Assembly (NCBI GenBank): GCA_023362775.1
Contig: JALMGJ010000029.1
Span: 1,082,001-1,146,000, forward strand
DNA length: 64,000 bases
Reading direction: 5' to 3'
Source: Charina bottae
Taxonomy: Eukaryota > Chordata > Lepidosauria > Squamata > Charinaidae
The notes beneath the pieces are model-generated. The model saw nothing but the letters and a program-made list of their open reading frames with translations. It was not told where the DNA came from and did no database searches. Position numbers and translations under genes: made by a program. Positions 22,503 through 35,109 of the stretch are shown here, one piece after another (the stretch's first letter is position 1; the number at the start of each line of letters is the position of its first letter).

Positions 22503-22972
22503 CCAGCTAATATGGGGGAATCAAGATGGACGTGGAAAATGGGGAGCCAGGTCATCCGTTCGCTCTTCCGTTCAAGGTGATTGTTGGTTTTTCACTAGCC
22601 ATGACCAATATGGTGGAGATTTGAAAGAATTGCAAGCTTCTGCCCCTAGGATCCATCTTTGATGGATTCAGGAATTGCACAATTTCAAAAGTTTAGATTA
22701 ACTTCAACCCTCAAGGCTAAGGAATTCTTGACAAAATATAGAGCTACGTTGGATCAGCAACTATCTGAACTACAATACAGAGATCCCACATCTCAAGAAG
22801 AGGAGACTGCTGCTGCATCTAAAGACTGTGATGAGTTGAAAATATAAAGATGGGTTTAAATTGTCTCACGTGGAATATAAATGGGCAAATGCTTCTCAAA
22901 AAAGAAAAAATGTTTTTCATTATTTGAATAAATTGAAATGTGATGTGATATGTTTACAAGAAACAAAATTTT

Positions 22973-23320
22973 TTGTTCCCTCTTTTGCCGGCATCCTGTT
23001 ATCGGGGGTCGCCCTCGGAGCGAAGAAGATCCCGGGAATCCCGTAAAAAATGGCGGCGGAGGACGGAGCCCGGTCGGCGAACATCCAGGACGTCAGCAGC
23101 TGACTCGGAAGCGAGGCATGCTGGGACATGTAGTCCAATGCCTACGGATGAAGAGTCGGTTCCCCTACCTCCTTCCTAAGCACGCGGTTAAATGATGTGC
23201 ATATGAATTGTTAAATATATATGGAAAATGCTGTAAGCCGCCTAGAGTCCTCCAATAGGGAGGGGATAGGCGGGGTATAAATATGATAGATAAATAAATA
23301 AAATATTTAATAAATAAGAA
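22973..23320 (+). mobile_element. Non-LTR 3' end or SINE-like insertion inside the L1, copy 2
   Basis: This is the equivalent of 7,203-7,556 with a shorter ATAA tail and a 3-bp difference in the GC-rich head. Confidence 0.65.
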
Positions 23321-24034
23321 TTTAGGCCAAGGCTTTGTTTCAGCAAATACAAAGAAGATTAATGGATTTGTATTATATATTAAGCCTTATCTGAAACCAC
23401 GTCTGTTATTAACTGATGAATGTGGTAGATATGTAGCAGTTGAAATTGAACTTCATGGAATAAAAACAATTATTGTGAGACTTTATGCACCAAATGAAGA
23501 TAAGAGCAAATTTTTTACACAACTTTTGAGTGACTTGACAGCTTTTTCATATCAAAGTTGGTGTTTACTGGGGGACTGGAATGGAGTTCCGTCCCCATTG
23601 ATTGACAGAACATCTGAAAAACAAATAAAAATAAAACAAGGTAGATTACCAAAATCTTTTTTTTGACTTGATTGATAACCTATTCTTGGTGGACTCATGG
23701 AGATACAAAAATGGTTTGGCAAAAGAATACACTTTTTATTCAGAGAGACATAAATCTTTTTCTAGAATTGATACGATATGGATTTAAAAGGATTTGGCAA
23801 AAAAAAATTCCAGGGTCGATATTCTACCAAATGCTACCTTTTTCTTTCTTTCTTTTTTTTTTAATTTTAAAATAATCTTTATTCTTTACACCGTTAAAAT
23901 ACACATACAAGAAAAAGAACACAGAAAAAAAAAGGAAAAAATTCTACAAACATAAAACAGAACACAATCCATTACATAACACAATCCATTGCATAATTAC
24001 ATTTCTTGTTTCATTAAAATACATCTTTACCCTC

Positions 24035-24231
24035 TTTTTGTAAAATAGATTCATTCAGTCTCCATCTATATGTCCTACAAATTCTTTTTATTATCATCTT
24101 AACAGGATCATGATCAGAAAAAGGTAGAAAACCAAATTCTACCTTTTTCTGATCATAATCCTGTTAAGATGATAATAAAAAGAATTTGTAGGACATATAG
24201 ATGGAGAGTGAATGAATCTATTTTACAAAAA
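24035..24231. repeat. Near-perfect 95-bp inverted repeat, 7-base spacer (copy 2)
   Basis: The left arm is 24,035-24,129 and the right arm 24,137-24,231, with AACCAAA between. The arms agree slightly better than in copy 1, which has gained a base in its right arm. Confidence 0.93.
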
Positions 24232-24572
24232 GATGAGGTTGTGAATGATTGTAAACAGAAATTAAAAATTAATTTAATTAATTTTTAATTAAAAATTAAA
24301 AGATTTTTTTGAAATTAACTTGGATAAAAGAACAGATCTGAATACTGTATGGGATGCCAGTAAAGCTGTGATGAGGGGACATTTTATTCATCATAATTCT
24401 ACTCTTAAAAAAAACTCGTCAAAAGCTACAGAAGGTTCTGGGTCAGATTAAATGGAAAGAAATGGAAAAAACCTTCAGATAATAATATTTTATATCAACT
24501 TAAATTACACCAACAAGTTTGATGACATTAGAAATGATGAACAAATAAAGGGTCTAAAATGAAACAAGAGGA

Positions 24573-24986
24573 ATTTATTTATTTATTATTTATTTATTTA
24601 TTTATTTATTTGACTTATATGACCGCCCATCTCCCCCCATGGGGAACTCTGGACGGTTCACAACAATTAAGTTAACATAAAATAATTTAAAATAATTCTA
24701 AAAATATATAAAACTACACTATATACAGTATAAATAATTATAAAATCCAGATGGACGAGGTATTCATTAAAAGAAGGACATTAAAATTAGGGGATTAGCC
24801 ATCTCCATGAGGAGCTATCCCTTCCTCCTTCCCATGCCAGGCGGCAGAACCAGGTCTTCAGCTCTTTCCTAAAGGTCGGGAGGGAGGAGATCTGTCTCAA
24901 CTCTGGGGGCAAGATGTTCCATAGAGTGGGCGCTGTCACAGAGAAGGCCCGCCTCCTAGACCCCATCAGATGGCATTCTCTAATTT
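24573..24986 (-). mobile_element. L2 3' end (subfamily B), antisense, inside the L1, copy 2
   Basis: This is the same insertion as 8,818-9,235, with an altered TTTA tail. Confidence 0.85.
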
Positions 24987-25535
24987 AATTAATTTAAATT
25001 AAGACCTTTTGCAGATGATGTGGTCCTGATATTGTAAGACCCCCTGGAAACTGCAGAGCATCTGATGAAGAAATTAAGAGAATTTGGGTCATTGGCGGGA
25101 CTTAACGTGAATAAGCAAAAAACCAAAATGTTAATTAAAAATATGAGCCTGCCTAATCAAGATCTGCTGATGGGGAAGACGGGATTCCAGATTGAAAAAA
25201 AGGTCAGATATCTGGGGGTAATCTTGTCAACTGAAAATAGTATGTTGTTTCAGAATAATTATGTTAAAATTTGGAATGATGTAAAAAAAGATCTGATAAG
25301 ATGGGGGAAATTACAATTGTCTCTTTTGGGAAGGATATCTGTGATTAAGATGAATGTTTTGCCTAGGATGTTATTTCTTTTCCAGACTTTACCAATTCTA
25401 TCAACAGATTTACCATTTAAAGAATGGCAGAGGGATATCTCCAAATTTATTTGGCAAGGCAAGAAACCAAGAATTAAATATAGATTGTTACAAGATGCCA
25501 AAGAATGAGGAGGTCTGGGTCTGCCTAATGTAAAA

Positions 25536-26732
25536 TTGTATTTTGATGCCTGTTGTTTGCTTTGGATCAAGGAATGGATTATTCTGGAGAACAAGAAATT
25601 ATTACAACTTGAAGGACATGAATTAAGATTCGGATGGCATGCTTATCTATGGTATGACAAAGTTAAAGTTAATAAGGATTTTAAAAATCATTTTGTTAGA
25701 AATGCCTTATTGAGAATCTGGAATAAATATAAGGGAAGATTGTCTCCAAATGTACCATTATGGTTGTCTCCTCAGGAAGCAATGATCAGAAGAGAGAATG
25801 TGGGAGGAATAAATTGGTTAAAATATAAAGACCTGTTAAAGTTTGAAGAGGGTGAACCAAAAATTAAAACAAGGGAAAGGTTAGAATCTGATGGATTTAT
25901 ATGTCATTGGTTCACCTATATACAATGGATGGAATGTTTTAAACTAGACAAAAAGAAATATAAATTTGTCAATGAAACAACACAATTTGAAAGGGGTTTA
26001 TGTATAAATGATGATCATGTTATTACTAAGATGTATAAGATCTTGTTACAGATGAATATGGAAGATGAATATGTTAAGGATTGTATGATCAAATGGGCTA
26101 AGAATTTTGGATATAATATCATGCTGGACCCATGGGAGAATATGTGGATGGAAGGTTTGAAATTTACGCTGAATTATAATTTGAAAGAAAATTTTTATAA
26201 GATGATGTATCGTTGGTATCTAACTCCCGATAAGTTGTCAAAAATGTATAGTGGTGTAACTAATGTCTGTTGGAAATGTTCACAGGACGAAGGAACCTTT
26301 TACCATCTTTGGTGGACTTGTGAGAAGGCTAAAAAGTTCTGGAACCAAATATGTATTATTATTCAGAAGATTCTTAAAGTAAATATACAAAGAAAGCCAG
26401 AACTTTTTCTTTTAGGTTTGATGGAAAAACAACTAGAGAAACAGCATGGAGTTTTGCTAGTATATACGATCACGGCTGCAAGATTGTTATATGCGCAACC
26501 ATGGAAAGATCCACAAATCCCTACAGTTGAAGATTGGATTGTCAAATTAATGGATTTGGCTCAGAGGGCTAAATTAACAGCTTTAATAAGAGAGCATTCT
26601 ATTTCTACATTTATATCAAATTGGCAACCACATTTGGAATATTTGCTTGTAATTGAAAAAAATGATCTTTTGATTTTGGGTTTTAGAGATGGAATGATTT
26701 ATTGTAATAGAAATAATGTTATGATAGGTTAA
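25536..26732 (+). pseudogene. L1 ORF2 C-terminal domain, 398 codons, knuckle kept
   Basis: The frame holds the complete CX2C-H-C knuckle: CWKCSQDEGTFYHLWWTC, encoded at about 26,268-26,320. It ends MIYCNRNNVMIG then TAA, and the 3' UTR follows. The apparent start Met is internal to ORF2. Known L1 ORF2 proteins have such a cysteine-rich C-terminal region, which affects RNA binding and retrotransposition. Confidence 0.88.
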
Positions 26733-26929
26733 TCAATTGTAAGAGATTAGATTTGTATTTAACCTTATGTCTGTATCGGAAATAGTCGGAAGTCGCCTTT
26801 TCTTTTTTCTCTTTCTATTCACATTTTTATAGTTTGTTCCTTTTTCTTTAGTTCTGTTTTCTATCTATTCTATAGCTTTTTCTTTTTTGTATTTTAATTA
26901 TATCTTGAAAATAAAAAAAAATTCTGCAG

Positions 26930-27729
26930 AAGCTAAGGGCATAGAAGTCCCAGTAGGCGCTTGAATGAACAATTGGCCGATGCAAATATTGTGCATCGTG
27001 TGAAAACTCCTGTTCAACGTCCCACTCTGAACAATAGCTGGAGGATTGTTCTTGAGGATAGGCACCCAGTACGAGAAGAGGATTGGCTTGCCAAAAGAGC
27101 TGTTTTTCTTCATGCAGGGATATCTTTGCGAACAAGCATCTTCAACTATAATGCTGCAAGGCCACAATTGCAGATGAGAAAAAAAATGTTTATAGTGTCC
27201 TTGTGTTCTTTTCTGGGAAATGCCATCCCAAAGCTTCCTCCTTCCAAAGAGGCTGGGATTTAGGAAGGCTGGGGCAAAGTTAGAGGGAGAGCATGGCTCC
27301 AGAGGCCTAGAGAAGAATGCACCATAAACTGCGCATGTGTGCTTTGGCAATGAGATTCTTGGTTCTAGGAAATGAGCAAAGGTGTCCTCTCTTCTTCAGA
27401 TCCACAGCACTTTGAGCCACGTGGCTGGAGATGTTTCTCCTCAGTCTTGTAGCAGCTTCTCTACAGTGGGAACCATCATCCTAAAATCAGTGTATGTAGC
27501 AAACCTATAACACCATGGATTGTAGGCTTCGGGTCCTCCCCTGCTCTTGGGAACCCATCTTCATTTCACCTCTCTCTTGGGACAAGGGCAGGGGGGGTTC
27601 TTTTTCCCTTCATTCCACTTGATGGTGGACTAGGGGATCCCTAGAATGGATGTCTTGCTGGGTAAGATTTCTCTCGATGGGCCAAGGGAAGAAGGGGAAC
27701 TGCTCTCCAAGACAGCTTGGCAACAGTGT
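26930..27729 (+). pseudogene. Older partial duplicate of the MROH-like gene, copy 2
   Basis: This is the equivalent of 11,160-11,956. The exon 7 remnant at about 27,407-27,490 has the same TAG, so that stop came before the large duplication. Confidence 0.8.
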
Positions 27730-28085
27730 GTTGAAAGTCCATTTCAAACTGAGTTTTGCATTAATGAAATTATGAGTCTTTTTACCCAAATTAAACCATT
27801 CTGACAATTGTGCAAATGTCAACCAATGGCAAGTATGACCTTCCAATTCAAGTTGTTCCCTTGCTCTAAGTTTAGGTTTGCCTTCCTCAAAATTCAACAA
27901 ATCTTGATATCTCAACCAGCTTGGTTTCCCCACCATCTCTCTTTTGCAGAAGGCTTCTTGTGGTGACAACCACAAAGGTACATTAGGAGACAATCTTAAT
28001 TTGTATATTCCAATTCCTCAGTATGGTGCGCCTAACAAAATGATTGTTAAAACCTTTGTTAACTTTAACTCTGTCGTACCACAAG
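27730..28085 (-). mobile_element. L1 ORF2 C-terminal fragment, antisense, copy 2
   Basis: This is the same insertion as 11,957-12,311. Confidence 0.85.
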
Positions 28086-29539
28086 TCATTCATTGGCGAT
28101 CACTCGTAGCCGAGTAAGATTGTCTTCCAAAGGTAAAATTTTAACGGTGGATCCGTAAGTGGCTATAAAGGCCAATTCTGGATCCACACAACCTCCCACA
28201 ATGAGGGCATAGGTTTCCGGGTGGGAGACGGTCATGATGAGGGTTTGCCTGACGTGCCTTCCTTTTAGCTCTTTTCTCCTTTTCGCCCTGTACTCATGCT
28301 TCTTCAAAGTCCATAGCGCCATTAATAAAGGATGACCTCCAATTGAAACGCTCATGAGTTAGGGCTTCCCAGTTCTCAGTGTTGATATTACATTTTTTTT
28401 TGTTCCAAAATTCATGGTTTTCTTTACGACCGCTAGATGGTGACCCCACTGGTCGCGGTAATCCAGTCAGGGAGAAAATGAGGCAGACTATGTTTAGGGC
28501 ACCTTTTCTAGCCCCCTCCCCATATGTAGGCAGCCCCATCTCCATCTCCAAGCCCCTCAGTTCCCAGGAACGGGAAGCCCCTACTGTCCTCACCAGCCAT
28601 CCCGAGGAGGGGAAGCAGCACTCCAAGGCTCCTTACCTTTACCAGCTCTCAGCGCCATCAAGGTACCTCCGACACAGGCCTCCCACCAAAACCGTCCCAG
28701 TGGGCCCGAGCAGTCCAACAGTCCCGCTTCCATTCAGGTGAGCGCCAGTCCAGACACCGCCCTCCAGCCAGGCACAGCATTGCACATCCATCCAATCGCA
28801 AGGACAGCGGCTCCGGACCTCGCACTTTCTCTGCCGTCTGAAATGTGTTCTGCATTCTGAAGTTGTTTTCCAAAAGACTCTGTGCTGCTATTCAGTTTTT
28901 GAAATCTGTATTGGTTTGGTTACCTAATCTCCATTCATAAATGAACTTACAATATAAGTCTCTATTTTATAGAAAATTCTGCATTGGATCTATCCAGGGC
29001 ATCTCCTGTCCCCAAAAACTTTGCAGGGAAATTACACACACACAGAGAGAGACACACAGAAATCTTTAATATCAGGGGATGAGCAGATTTCAATGGTCTT
29101 GTGCAATTTTGATCTCTTGTGGGAACATTACAATTTTGTGCAAGATCTTATAAGATTTTCGCACCTCTGCAGGAGATCTGAGATTTGTAGTCCTTTGTAG
29201 GTGATAGAAACTGATGGGGTCCATCAGATGACCAGCATCTCTGCAATGATTTTCCCATAGTCATACTTATAGGAAAATCATGAGATGTCATGGCTTCACT
29301 CTCCATTCTTTCCAGCAAGAAAACTTTGTAGTCCGATTTTACCTTTGCAAAGGCGACCCTTTCGCCTGCCCGAAAATACAAATCCCAAAGTAATTCAGGC
29401 AAAGCAAAAGGCCTTTATTATAGGGGTCAAGTGTCTTTATAGAGTACAGAAACATGGTACATGCATTCGATATATGGGATGTGCCAGAAAGCAACTAATC
29501 AAGCAATAAAGGACATTGATTACATGTGAGAAGTAACCA

Positions 29540-31690
29540 TTTAAGAGGGCCAAGAGACGCCTAGAGCGCCGCTGGCCGAAGACGGGGAGCGAAGACGATC
29601 AAGCACGAGCTAGAGCCGCTATTAGAGCCTACCTCGTGGCGGTAAGGGCAGCGAAACATGGTTATTTCTCTGCTCTTCTTGCATCTGCAGATAGCCACCC
29701 AGTGGCCCTGTTTCAAGTGACCCGGACTCTCCTCAGAGGGCGTAATTCGGGGGTCTATCTCCAGGGCCGTTGTGAGGAACAGGCGGAGCATCTGGAGGGT
29801 AAAGTCGCTCGCATCCGCTCTGTGTTGAATACCAGCCTTGATGCAAGGCCAGTGGGGGCTATGGGGTCTGAGTCTTGCATGGGTATCTGGGAGGAGTTCG
29901 AGCCCATTGAACCTGAGGAAGTAGACAGGGTTCTTGTGGCTGTTAGTTGGGCCACTTCTGTGTTAGATCCGTGCTCCTCCTGGCTGGTCATGTGAGGATA
30001 CGTGAGTGGGTCTGGGCGGTGGTTAATTCCTCTTTGAGGGAGGCGGTGGTCCCTCCGGCTCTTAAGGAGGTGGTGGTGCACCCCCTCCTGAAGGGGCCAT
30101 CGCTCGACCCAATGAATCGGAATAGTTTTCACCCAGTCTCCAACCTCTCCTTTTTATGGAAGGTTGTTGAGAGAGTGGTCCCACAGCAGTTTCAACGGGC
30201 TCTGGATGAAGCGGATTATCTAGACCCCTTTCAGTCAGGATTCAGGCCGGGATAGGGGACTGAGACGGCATTGATTGCACTCTTGGATGACCTCTGGTGG
30301 GAGCGGGATGGTGGTAGTGCATCCATCCTGGCTCTCTTGGATCTCTCAGCGGCTTTCGATACCATCAACCATGGTATCCTTTTGGGACAGCTTAGGGAGT
30401 TGGGGGTGGGCGGCGTAGTTTTACGCTGGTTCACCTCCTTCCTCCGGGGCCTTTCCCAGTCGGTGGTGATAGGAGAGGAGAGATCCAGCCCGCGACCGCT
30501 CCTGTGTGGGGTGCCGCAGGGTTCGGTTCTCCTCTCCTATTCAACATCTACATGAAACCACTGGGCGAGGTCATCCGACACCATGGGATGAGGTATCATC
30601 AGTATGCGGATGATACTCAATTGTATATCTCCATCCCTGGTGAAGTAAGTGATGCAGTGTCCACCCTGTCCCAGTGCCTGGGGGCTGTGAGGGCCTGGAT
30701 GGGGAACAACAGGCCTCAGTTGAACCCTGGCAAGACCGAGTGGCTGTGGATTGATGGCCTAGCGTCTTCTGGGAAACTGTCATCTTTGGTTCTCGATGGG
30801 GTAGCACTGCCCCGTTCGGAACTGGTGCGTAATCTGGGGGTCCTTCTAGACTCACGACTCCTGTTCGAAGAGCAGGTGGCAGTCGTGGCTAGGAGGGCTT
30901 TTGCACAACTTCAGTTAGTGTGGCAGTTACGCCCATTCCTGGATTGCGACGCCCTCCGTACAGTCACTCATGCTCTCATCTCCCATGTAGATTATTGCAA
31001 TGCGCTCTACATGGGGCTACCCTTGAAGACTATCCAGAAGCTACAGCTGGTGCAGAATGCGGCCGCGCGGGCAGTTTTGGGTGCGCCAAGATCTGCACAT
31101 GTAACACCGGTGCTCCGCGAGCTGCATTGGGTGCCGGTTTGCTTCCGGGTACAATTCAAGGTGTTGGTTATCACCTTTAAAGCCCTACATGGCATGGGGC
31201 CAGAATACCTGAGGGACCGTCTTATCCCCATTTTATCGACCCACCCCACCCGGTCATTCAGAGAGGGCCTGTTACAAACCCCATCAATTAGAGAATGCCA
31301 TCTGATGGGGTCTAGGAGATGGGCCTTCTCTGTGGTAGCGCCCACTCTATGGAACATCTTGCCCCCAGAGTTAAGACAGATCTCCTCCCTCCCAACCTTT
31401 AGGAAAGAGCTGAAGACCTGGTTCTGCCACCTGGCATGGGAAGGAGGAAGGGATAGTTCCTCATGGGGGTGGTTAATCCCCTAATTTTATAATGTCCTTC
31501 TTTTAATTAATTCCACCGTCCGTCTGGATTTTATAATTTTATAATTATTATTGTATTGTATAATTGAGGTTTTATGTATTTTAGATTTTGTTTTAACTTA
31601 TTTTATTGTGAACCGCCCAGAGTTCCCCATAGGGGGAGATGGGCGGTCATATAAATTAAACGAACAAACAAACAAACAAACAAATAAAGG
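29540..31690 (+). pseudogene. L2 non-LTR element (subfamily B), long copy at the right edge of the duplication
   Basis: About 2.1 kb of L2. Reverse transcriptase pieces appear in order: LDPCSSWLV, PVSNLSFLWKVVERVV, DPFQSGFRPG, then TAG at 30,253, LLDLSAAFDTINHGILL, GVPQGSVL, a frame change at about 30,520, YADDTQLYI (catalytic YADD), LGVLLDSRL, DYCNALYMGLPLKTIQKLQL and HWVPVCFRVQFKVL, ending GWLIP. The 3' UTR has GAACCGCCCAGAGTTCCCC and an ACAAACAAAC tail. Its frame from 30,504 to 31,484 is open (326 codons). The endonuclease part is missing. It is dead because of one stop and at least two frameshifts. Confidence 0.9.
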
Positions 31691-31699
31691 CCGCCCATC

Positions 31700-32318
31700 C
31701 CTCTTTTGTGACATCTGCCCACTTCTGACATGTCCCCTCAACTCCCTCATCCAGCTCATTGATAACATACTGGACAGGAGGGAGCCGGCCCTCCGCTTGA
31801 TGCTTCCCTCCAGGCTGAAGTGGGGCCATTCTCTGGGTGCTTCGTTCAACCGTCTCTGAGTCCTTCTAACAGCGGTACCGTCTAGCCCATATTTTACCAT
31901 TTTATGAGGGAAGATGCCAGGAAGCACTCCGTCTAAGGCTTTGCTGAGGTCCAGGGATACTACATCTACAGCATCCCCTGAGCCACTTAGCCAGTAACTT
32001 TATCACAAGGTGGTGATAAAGTTCGTCTGGCAGAATCCCTCTGCAAGAGACCCGTGCCGGCTCCTGTGGATCGCGCCCTGCCTCTCCATGGGCCCACAGA
32101 GATGCGCTGGATCGCCGGCTCAGGACCCAGGCCCACTGCAAATCCGGATGTCCCTGGTCCTCCCCCCCCCCCTTCTGAAGATGGGAAGACGGCTCCCCTC
32201 CAGACTTCTGGGACCTCACTGGTCCCCCAGGAGTTCTCAAGGATTGCCACGAGTGGTTCTTCAGTCACGTCTGCTGGTCCTTCGGGGCCCTTGGAGATCA
32301 TCCATCTGGCCCTGAAGA
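31700..32318 (-). pseudogene. CR1-like reverse transcriptase fragment
   Basis: Read on the - strand, pieces resemble CR1 ORF2: DVTEEPLVAILENSWGTSEV and PEVWRGAV, then after frame changes VSLDLSKAL-like residues, PHKMVKYGLDGTAV and NSLIQLIDN-type positions. It directly follows the tail of the L2 and lies outside the duplicated region. It is heavily decayed. Confidence 0.7.
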
Positions 32319-33950
32319 CTTGAATTCATTTATGTTAACCAAGTCCCCTCTTCCCCCCTCCGTGTCTATCTCCGAAGCTAGTTTCCTCCTTCCCTCAGTG
32401 GCATCAGGATCACCAGCCAGGGCCCCATTTCCCTCCTGAGATACAAAGTTCTGCCTTCTCACCCTCACCATTTCTCCTCACCACAGACCCATATCCCCTT
32501 TGGCTTTCCTTTTATTCCTAACTTAGCAAAAGCAGATTTGTTTCTGATACTTTGCTCAAGTTTCAGTTCATCCTGAACATCAGCCTTTCTGAAAGTGCTT
32601 CTAGAGTTTCTGAAGACTACTTATATTCCTCTTTGGTTATGTGGCCCTTTTTCTTGTTTTTTTTTTCTCTTCAGCTTTTTAGTGTTTCATTTCTGATAAG
32701 AGTTCCAAAACTTTCTGGAACTGCTACGTTCTACCAATTCAAAATTAAAGGGTTTGTGGTTGACATGATGCTTGCACTTCAGTTTCACACTAATAAAATG
32801 TCAGGATTTAGCATCCTTCCAGTATATTGATGGGGACTGTAGTAGATTGTAGTATTTATATTAGCATGGATAGTGTAGTAATTGTATTAGCATGCTTGTA
32901 GTGGCAGTTTGGAATGTTAGACGTAGATTGTTGAGACGGCCTGAATGGCTCCAAGGTCAGCCTGGCCTGGTGTTATCGGTGCTCGTTAGCAGAAAGTGTG
33001 CAGAAACAGTTACAAGCAGTTAGAAGGAATTCAGCGTTTAGGAGGGGCTGGTACTGAAGATAATTCAGTGGCCTGTTAGAACCAGTGAATGGAGCTTAAT
33101 GTTGTGTAAACTTGTTGGCAGAAAAAGGAATGTTGTTTAAAAACACAGCCTGTGACCACATTAGATTCAGGTTCTTATTCTTACTCTTTTAGCCCACCCA
33201 AGCACGAAGAAACACACGCTTAGACATTGCAGGTACAAAAAGTAAGTACAAAAGAGTTCTTACATTTATTTTGTCCAGGTACAGCCATTTCAGTAGAAAA
33301 TTGGCTTCAGTTCTTCTTTCTGTTCCCTAAACTGAATACCTCTGGCCCTCTTTGCTGCCAGAGTCTGTGTGGAGAAAGGGGCTTGAGGCCTAGCACATGG
33401 CCTCTCCATGAAGAGCAGCAGCCACATGCTGCTTCCTCCTCGATGGTGGAAGAATCAGAGAGAGAGAAGTGGGAGGGGCAACAAACAGCTTCCTCTGAAA
33501 GCACAGTTTGCCTCCTAGAGCAATCACCCATATGCTAATGAGGCATGCTTGATTTGCTGAATTCCAACAGATACGAGGGGGATTTTTATCTTAGCAATTG
33601 CGCGGGCTTTTTCTTCACTGATCTTTACCTTGGACTGATCACTTATATTAATGAAGAACTCTTCCACATTCCTGATGGCTTGTGATTTGAGAGGCTCAGA
33701 ATTAATAACTGAGGACCAGGACCATCACATAAAGCCTTCTTCAAGTTCAGCTTGGCTTCTGGTGATTTCATGGATGCGTCCCTGTTTTTTCTTGGCGACA
33801 GAATGGAACTGTTCTCTCAGGACATCTTTCCAACTTCTCAGTCTAATCTAGAACCCTTGAATTTCCTGAACAGTTACCAATCCAGGTTCACCCTTGCTGA
33901 ATTATTGGAAGCCAGGGTCACTAGAAATCTGGAATGCTTTATTCCCATCA
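32319..33950. other. Unassigned intergenic DNA
   Basis: No recognised gene. Part of this stretch (about 32,830-33,560) reads like a diverged, non-coding repeat, but I could not identify ends or a family. Confidence 0.35.
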
Positions 33951-33951
33951 T

Positions 33952-34385
33952 AGGTAAAGGGTAAAGGTTTTCCCCTGCAGTCGTGTCCGACTCTAGGGGG
34001 CGGTTCTCATCTCCATTTCTTAGCCGAAGAGCCAGCGCTGTCCGAAGATGCTTCCGCGGTCATGTGGCCAGCATGATGTGTGCAGAACGCCATTACCATC
34101 CCACCGAAGTGGTACCTATTTATCTACTTCAGTGCTTTCCAAACTGCTGCCATTGGCGACACGCCAATGGCGGCGGCGGCAACTGCATGGGGGCGCACAC
34201 GGCGGCCTCGTTTTCCACTAAAACCCGGGTTTTGTCGCGACACACTTTGCATGCTTTCAAATTGCTAGGTTGGCAAGAGCTGGGGCGAGTGCAGGAGCCC
34301 ACTCCGTCACGCAGCGCTCGGGTCTCAAACCACCAACCTTCTAATCGATAAGCCTGGTGTCTTAACCACTGAGCCATCTCACCCC
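33952..34385 (-). mobile_element. Sauria-type SINE, interrupted by a hAT MITE
   Basis: On the - strand a tRNA-like head (GGTTAAGACACCAGGCTTAT) leads through the conserved body to a tail with GAGTCGGACACGACTG, which resembles the Bov-B LINE 3' end. The body is split at 34,130-34,248 by another element. Confidence 0.85.
34130..34248. mobile_element. hAT MITE fragment inside a SINE, right end lost
   Basis: It starts CAGTGCTTTCCAAAC, the terminal repeat seen at 45,742 and 52,236. It then runs through GGCGACACGCCAATGGCGG and CGGGTTTTGTCGCGACACAC. The expected right terminus TTTGGAAAGC is missing: the element joins SINE sequence at a shared CTTTG/TTTG, so a deletion took the end and a little SINE. 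Confidence 0.75.
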
Positions 34386-34986
34386 TATCATTCATAGCAT
34401 CTCTAAATATAGTTACTTATTCAATTGAAGGTCATCTATGTATAGTAAGACCATTCCTTTGTGTCCCATTTAGTATAAGCTGCAAATAGGGGCCCTAAAC
34501 AATTTTGCCCCAAACTATTAACTTCTAATATTCTGACTCCTAAAAATTTATTTTTAAAAGTTTGCCGTGTTCCATTTCCCATAGCCTGCATTTTCATTGC
34601 AACACTTTAAAAAATAGCTTTTGCCAAATTTAGAAAGAACTCTGAACCCAGATAATTACTGCAGGGGAGCTATAATCCTTTTGTGTATATACACACGGAC
34701 TTTGTATTCCTTTTTAAAAAACCCACCTCTCCTTCCCACCAAAATGCCTTCTTTCCCCTAGCATGAAGCAAGGAGGTTACAGCAGCCATTCTCCACTCAA
34801 GGACTTGACCTGCCCCCCCCCCCAAATCTCAGAATTCTAACGTGATTTCATTAAATGTTGAAACAAAACAAAATACTCTGAGTGGGTTTTAAGTTTTCCA
34901 GTCATTTGAGTTTTTATGAAAAGGATCAGATTTCACATTGTTTGCAATGAACTTTGTTAAATAACTATGAAAAGACGACTTTAGAG

Positions 34987-35097
34987 CAGTATTTCTCAAC
35001 CTTAGCAAGTTTAAGATGGGTGGACTTCTCTGCTGGCTGGGGAATTCTGGGAGTTGAAGTCCTTCCATCTTAAACTTGCTAAGGTTGAGAAACACTG
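34987..35097. mobile_element. Palindromic hAT-type MITE with 8-bp target duplication
   Basis: Terminal repeats are CAGTATTTCTCAACC and its near reverse complement ending GGTTGAGAAACACTG. The whole 111 bp is largely self-complementary. The duplication CTTTAGAG is exact on both sides (34,979-34,986 and 35,098-35,105). Confidence 0.9.
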
Positions 35098-35109
35098 CTT
35101 TAGAGGAAT

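Larger units (their letters stand above)
22650..26922 (+). pseudogene. L1 non-LTR retrotransposon, broken and interrupted, copy 2
   Basis: It has the same order and nested insertions as the L1 of copy 1: endonuclease start at 22,850, YAPNEDKSKFF block at 23,475, FADDVVLI at about 25,015, reverse transcriptase end at 25,065-25,508, C-terminal ORF at 25,536-26,732 and A-rich tail at 26,922. Here the reverse transcriptase end and the C-terminal ORF are in one frame, separated by a single TGA (25,506-25,508) that looks like a decayed Arg CGA codon. Confidence 0.88.
16905..30313. repeat. Tandem segmental duplication, copy 2
   Basis: This is the partner of 437-14,539 in the same orientation. It lacks two of the three 350-bp units but keeps the L1 knuckle and two short segments that copy 1 lost. 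Its right boundary falls inside an L2 that continues uninterrupted to 31,690, so this L2 is the parental form at this edge. Confidence 0.93.

Noticed and set aside
30504..31484. 326-codon frame as a host gene
   Set aside because: It is L2 reverse transcriptase (YADDTQLY, LGVLLD, NALYMGLP), with upstream parts of the same protein in other frames and a stop at 30,253.
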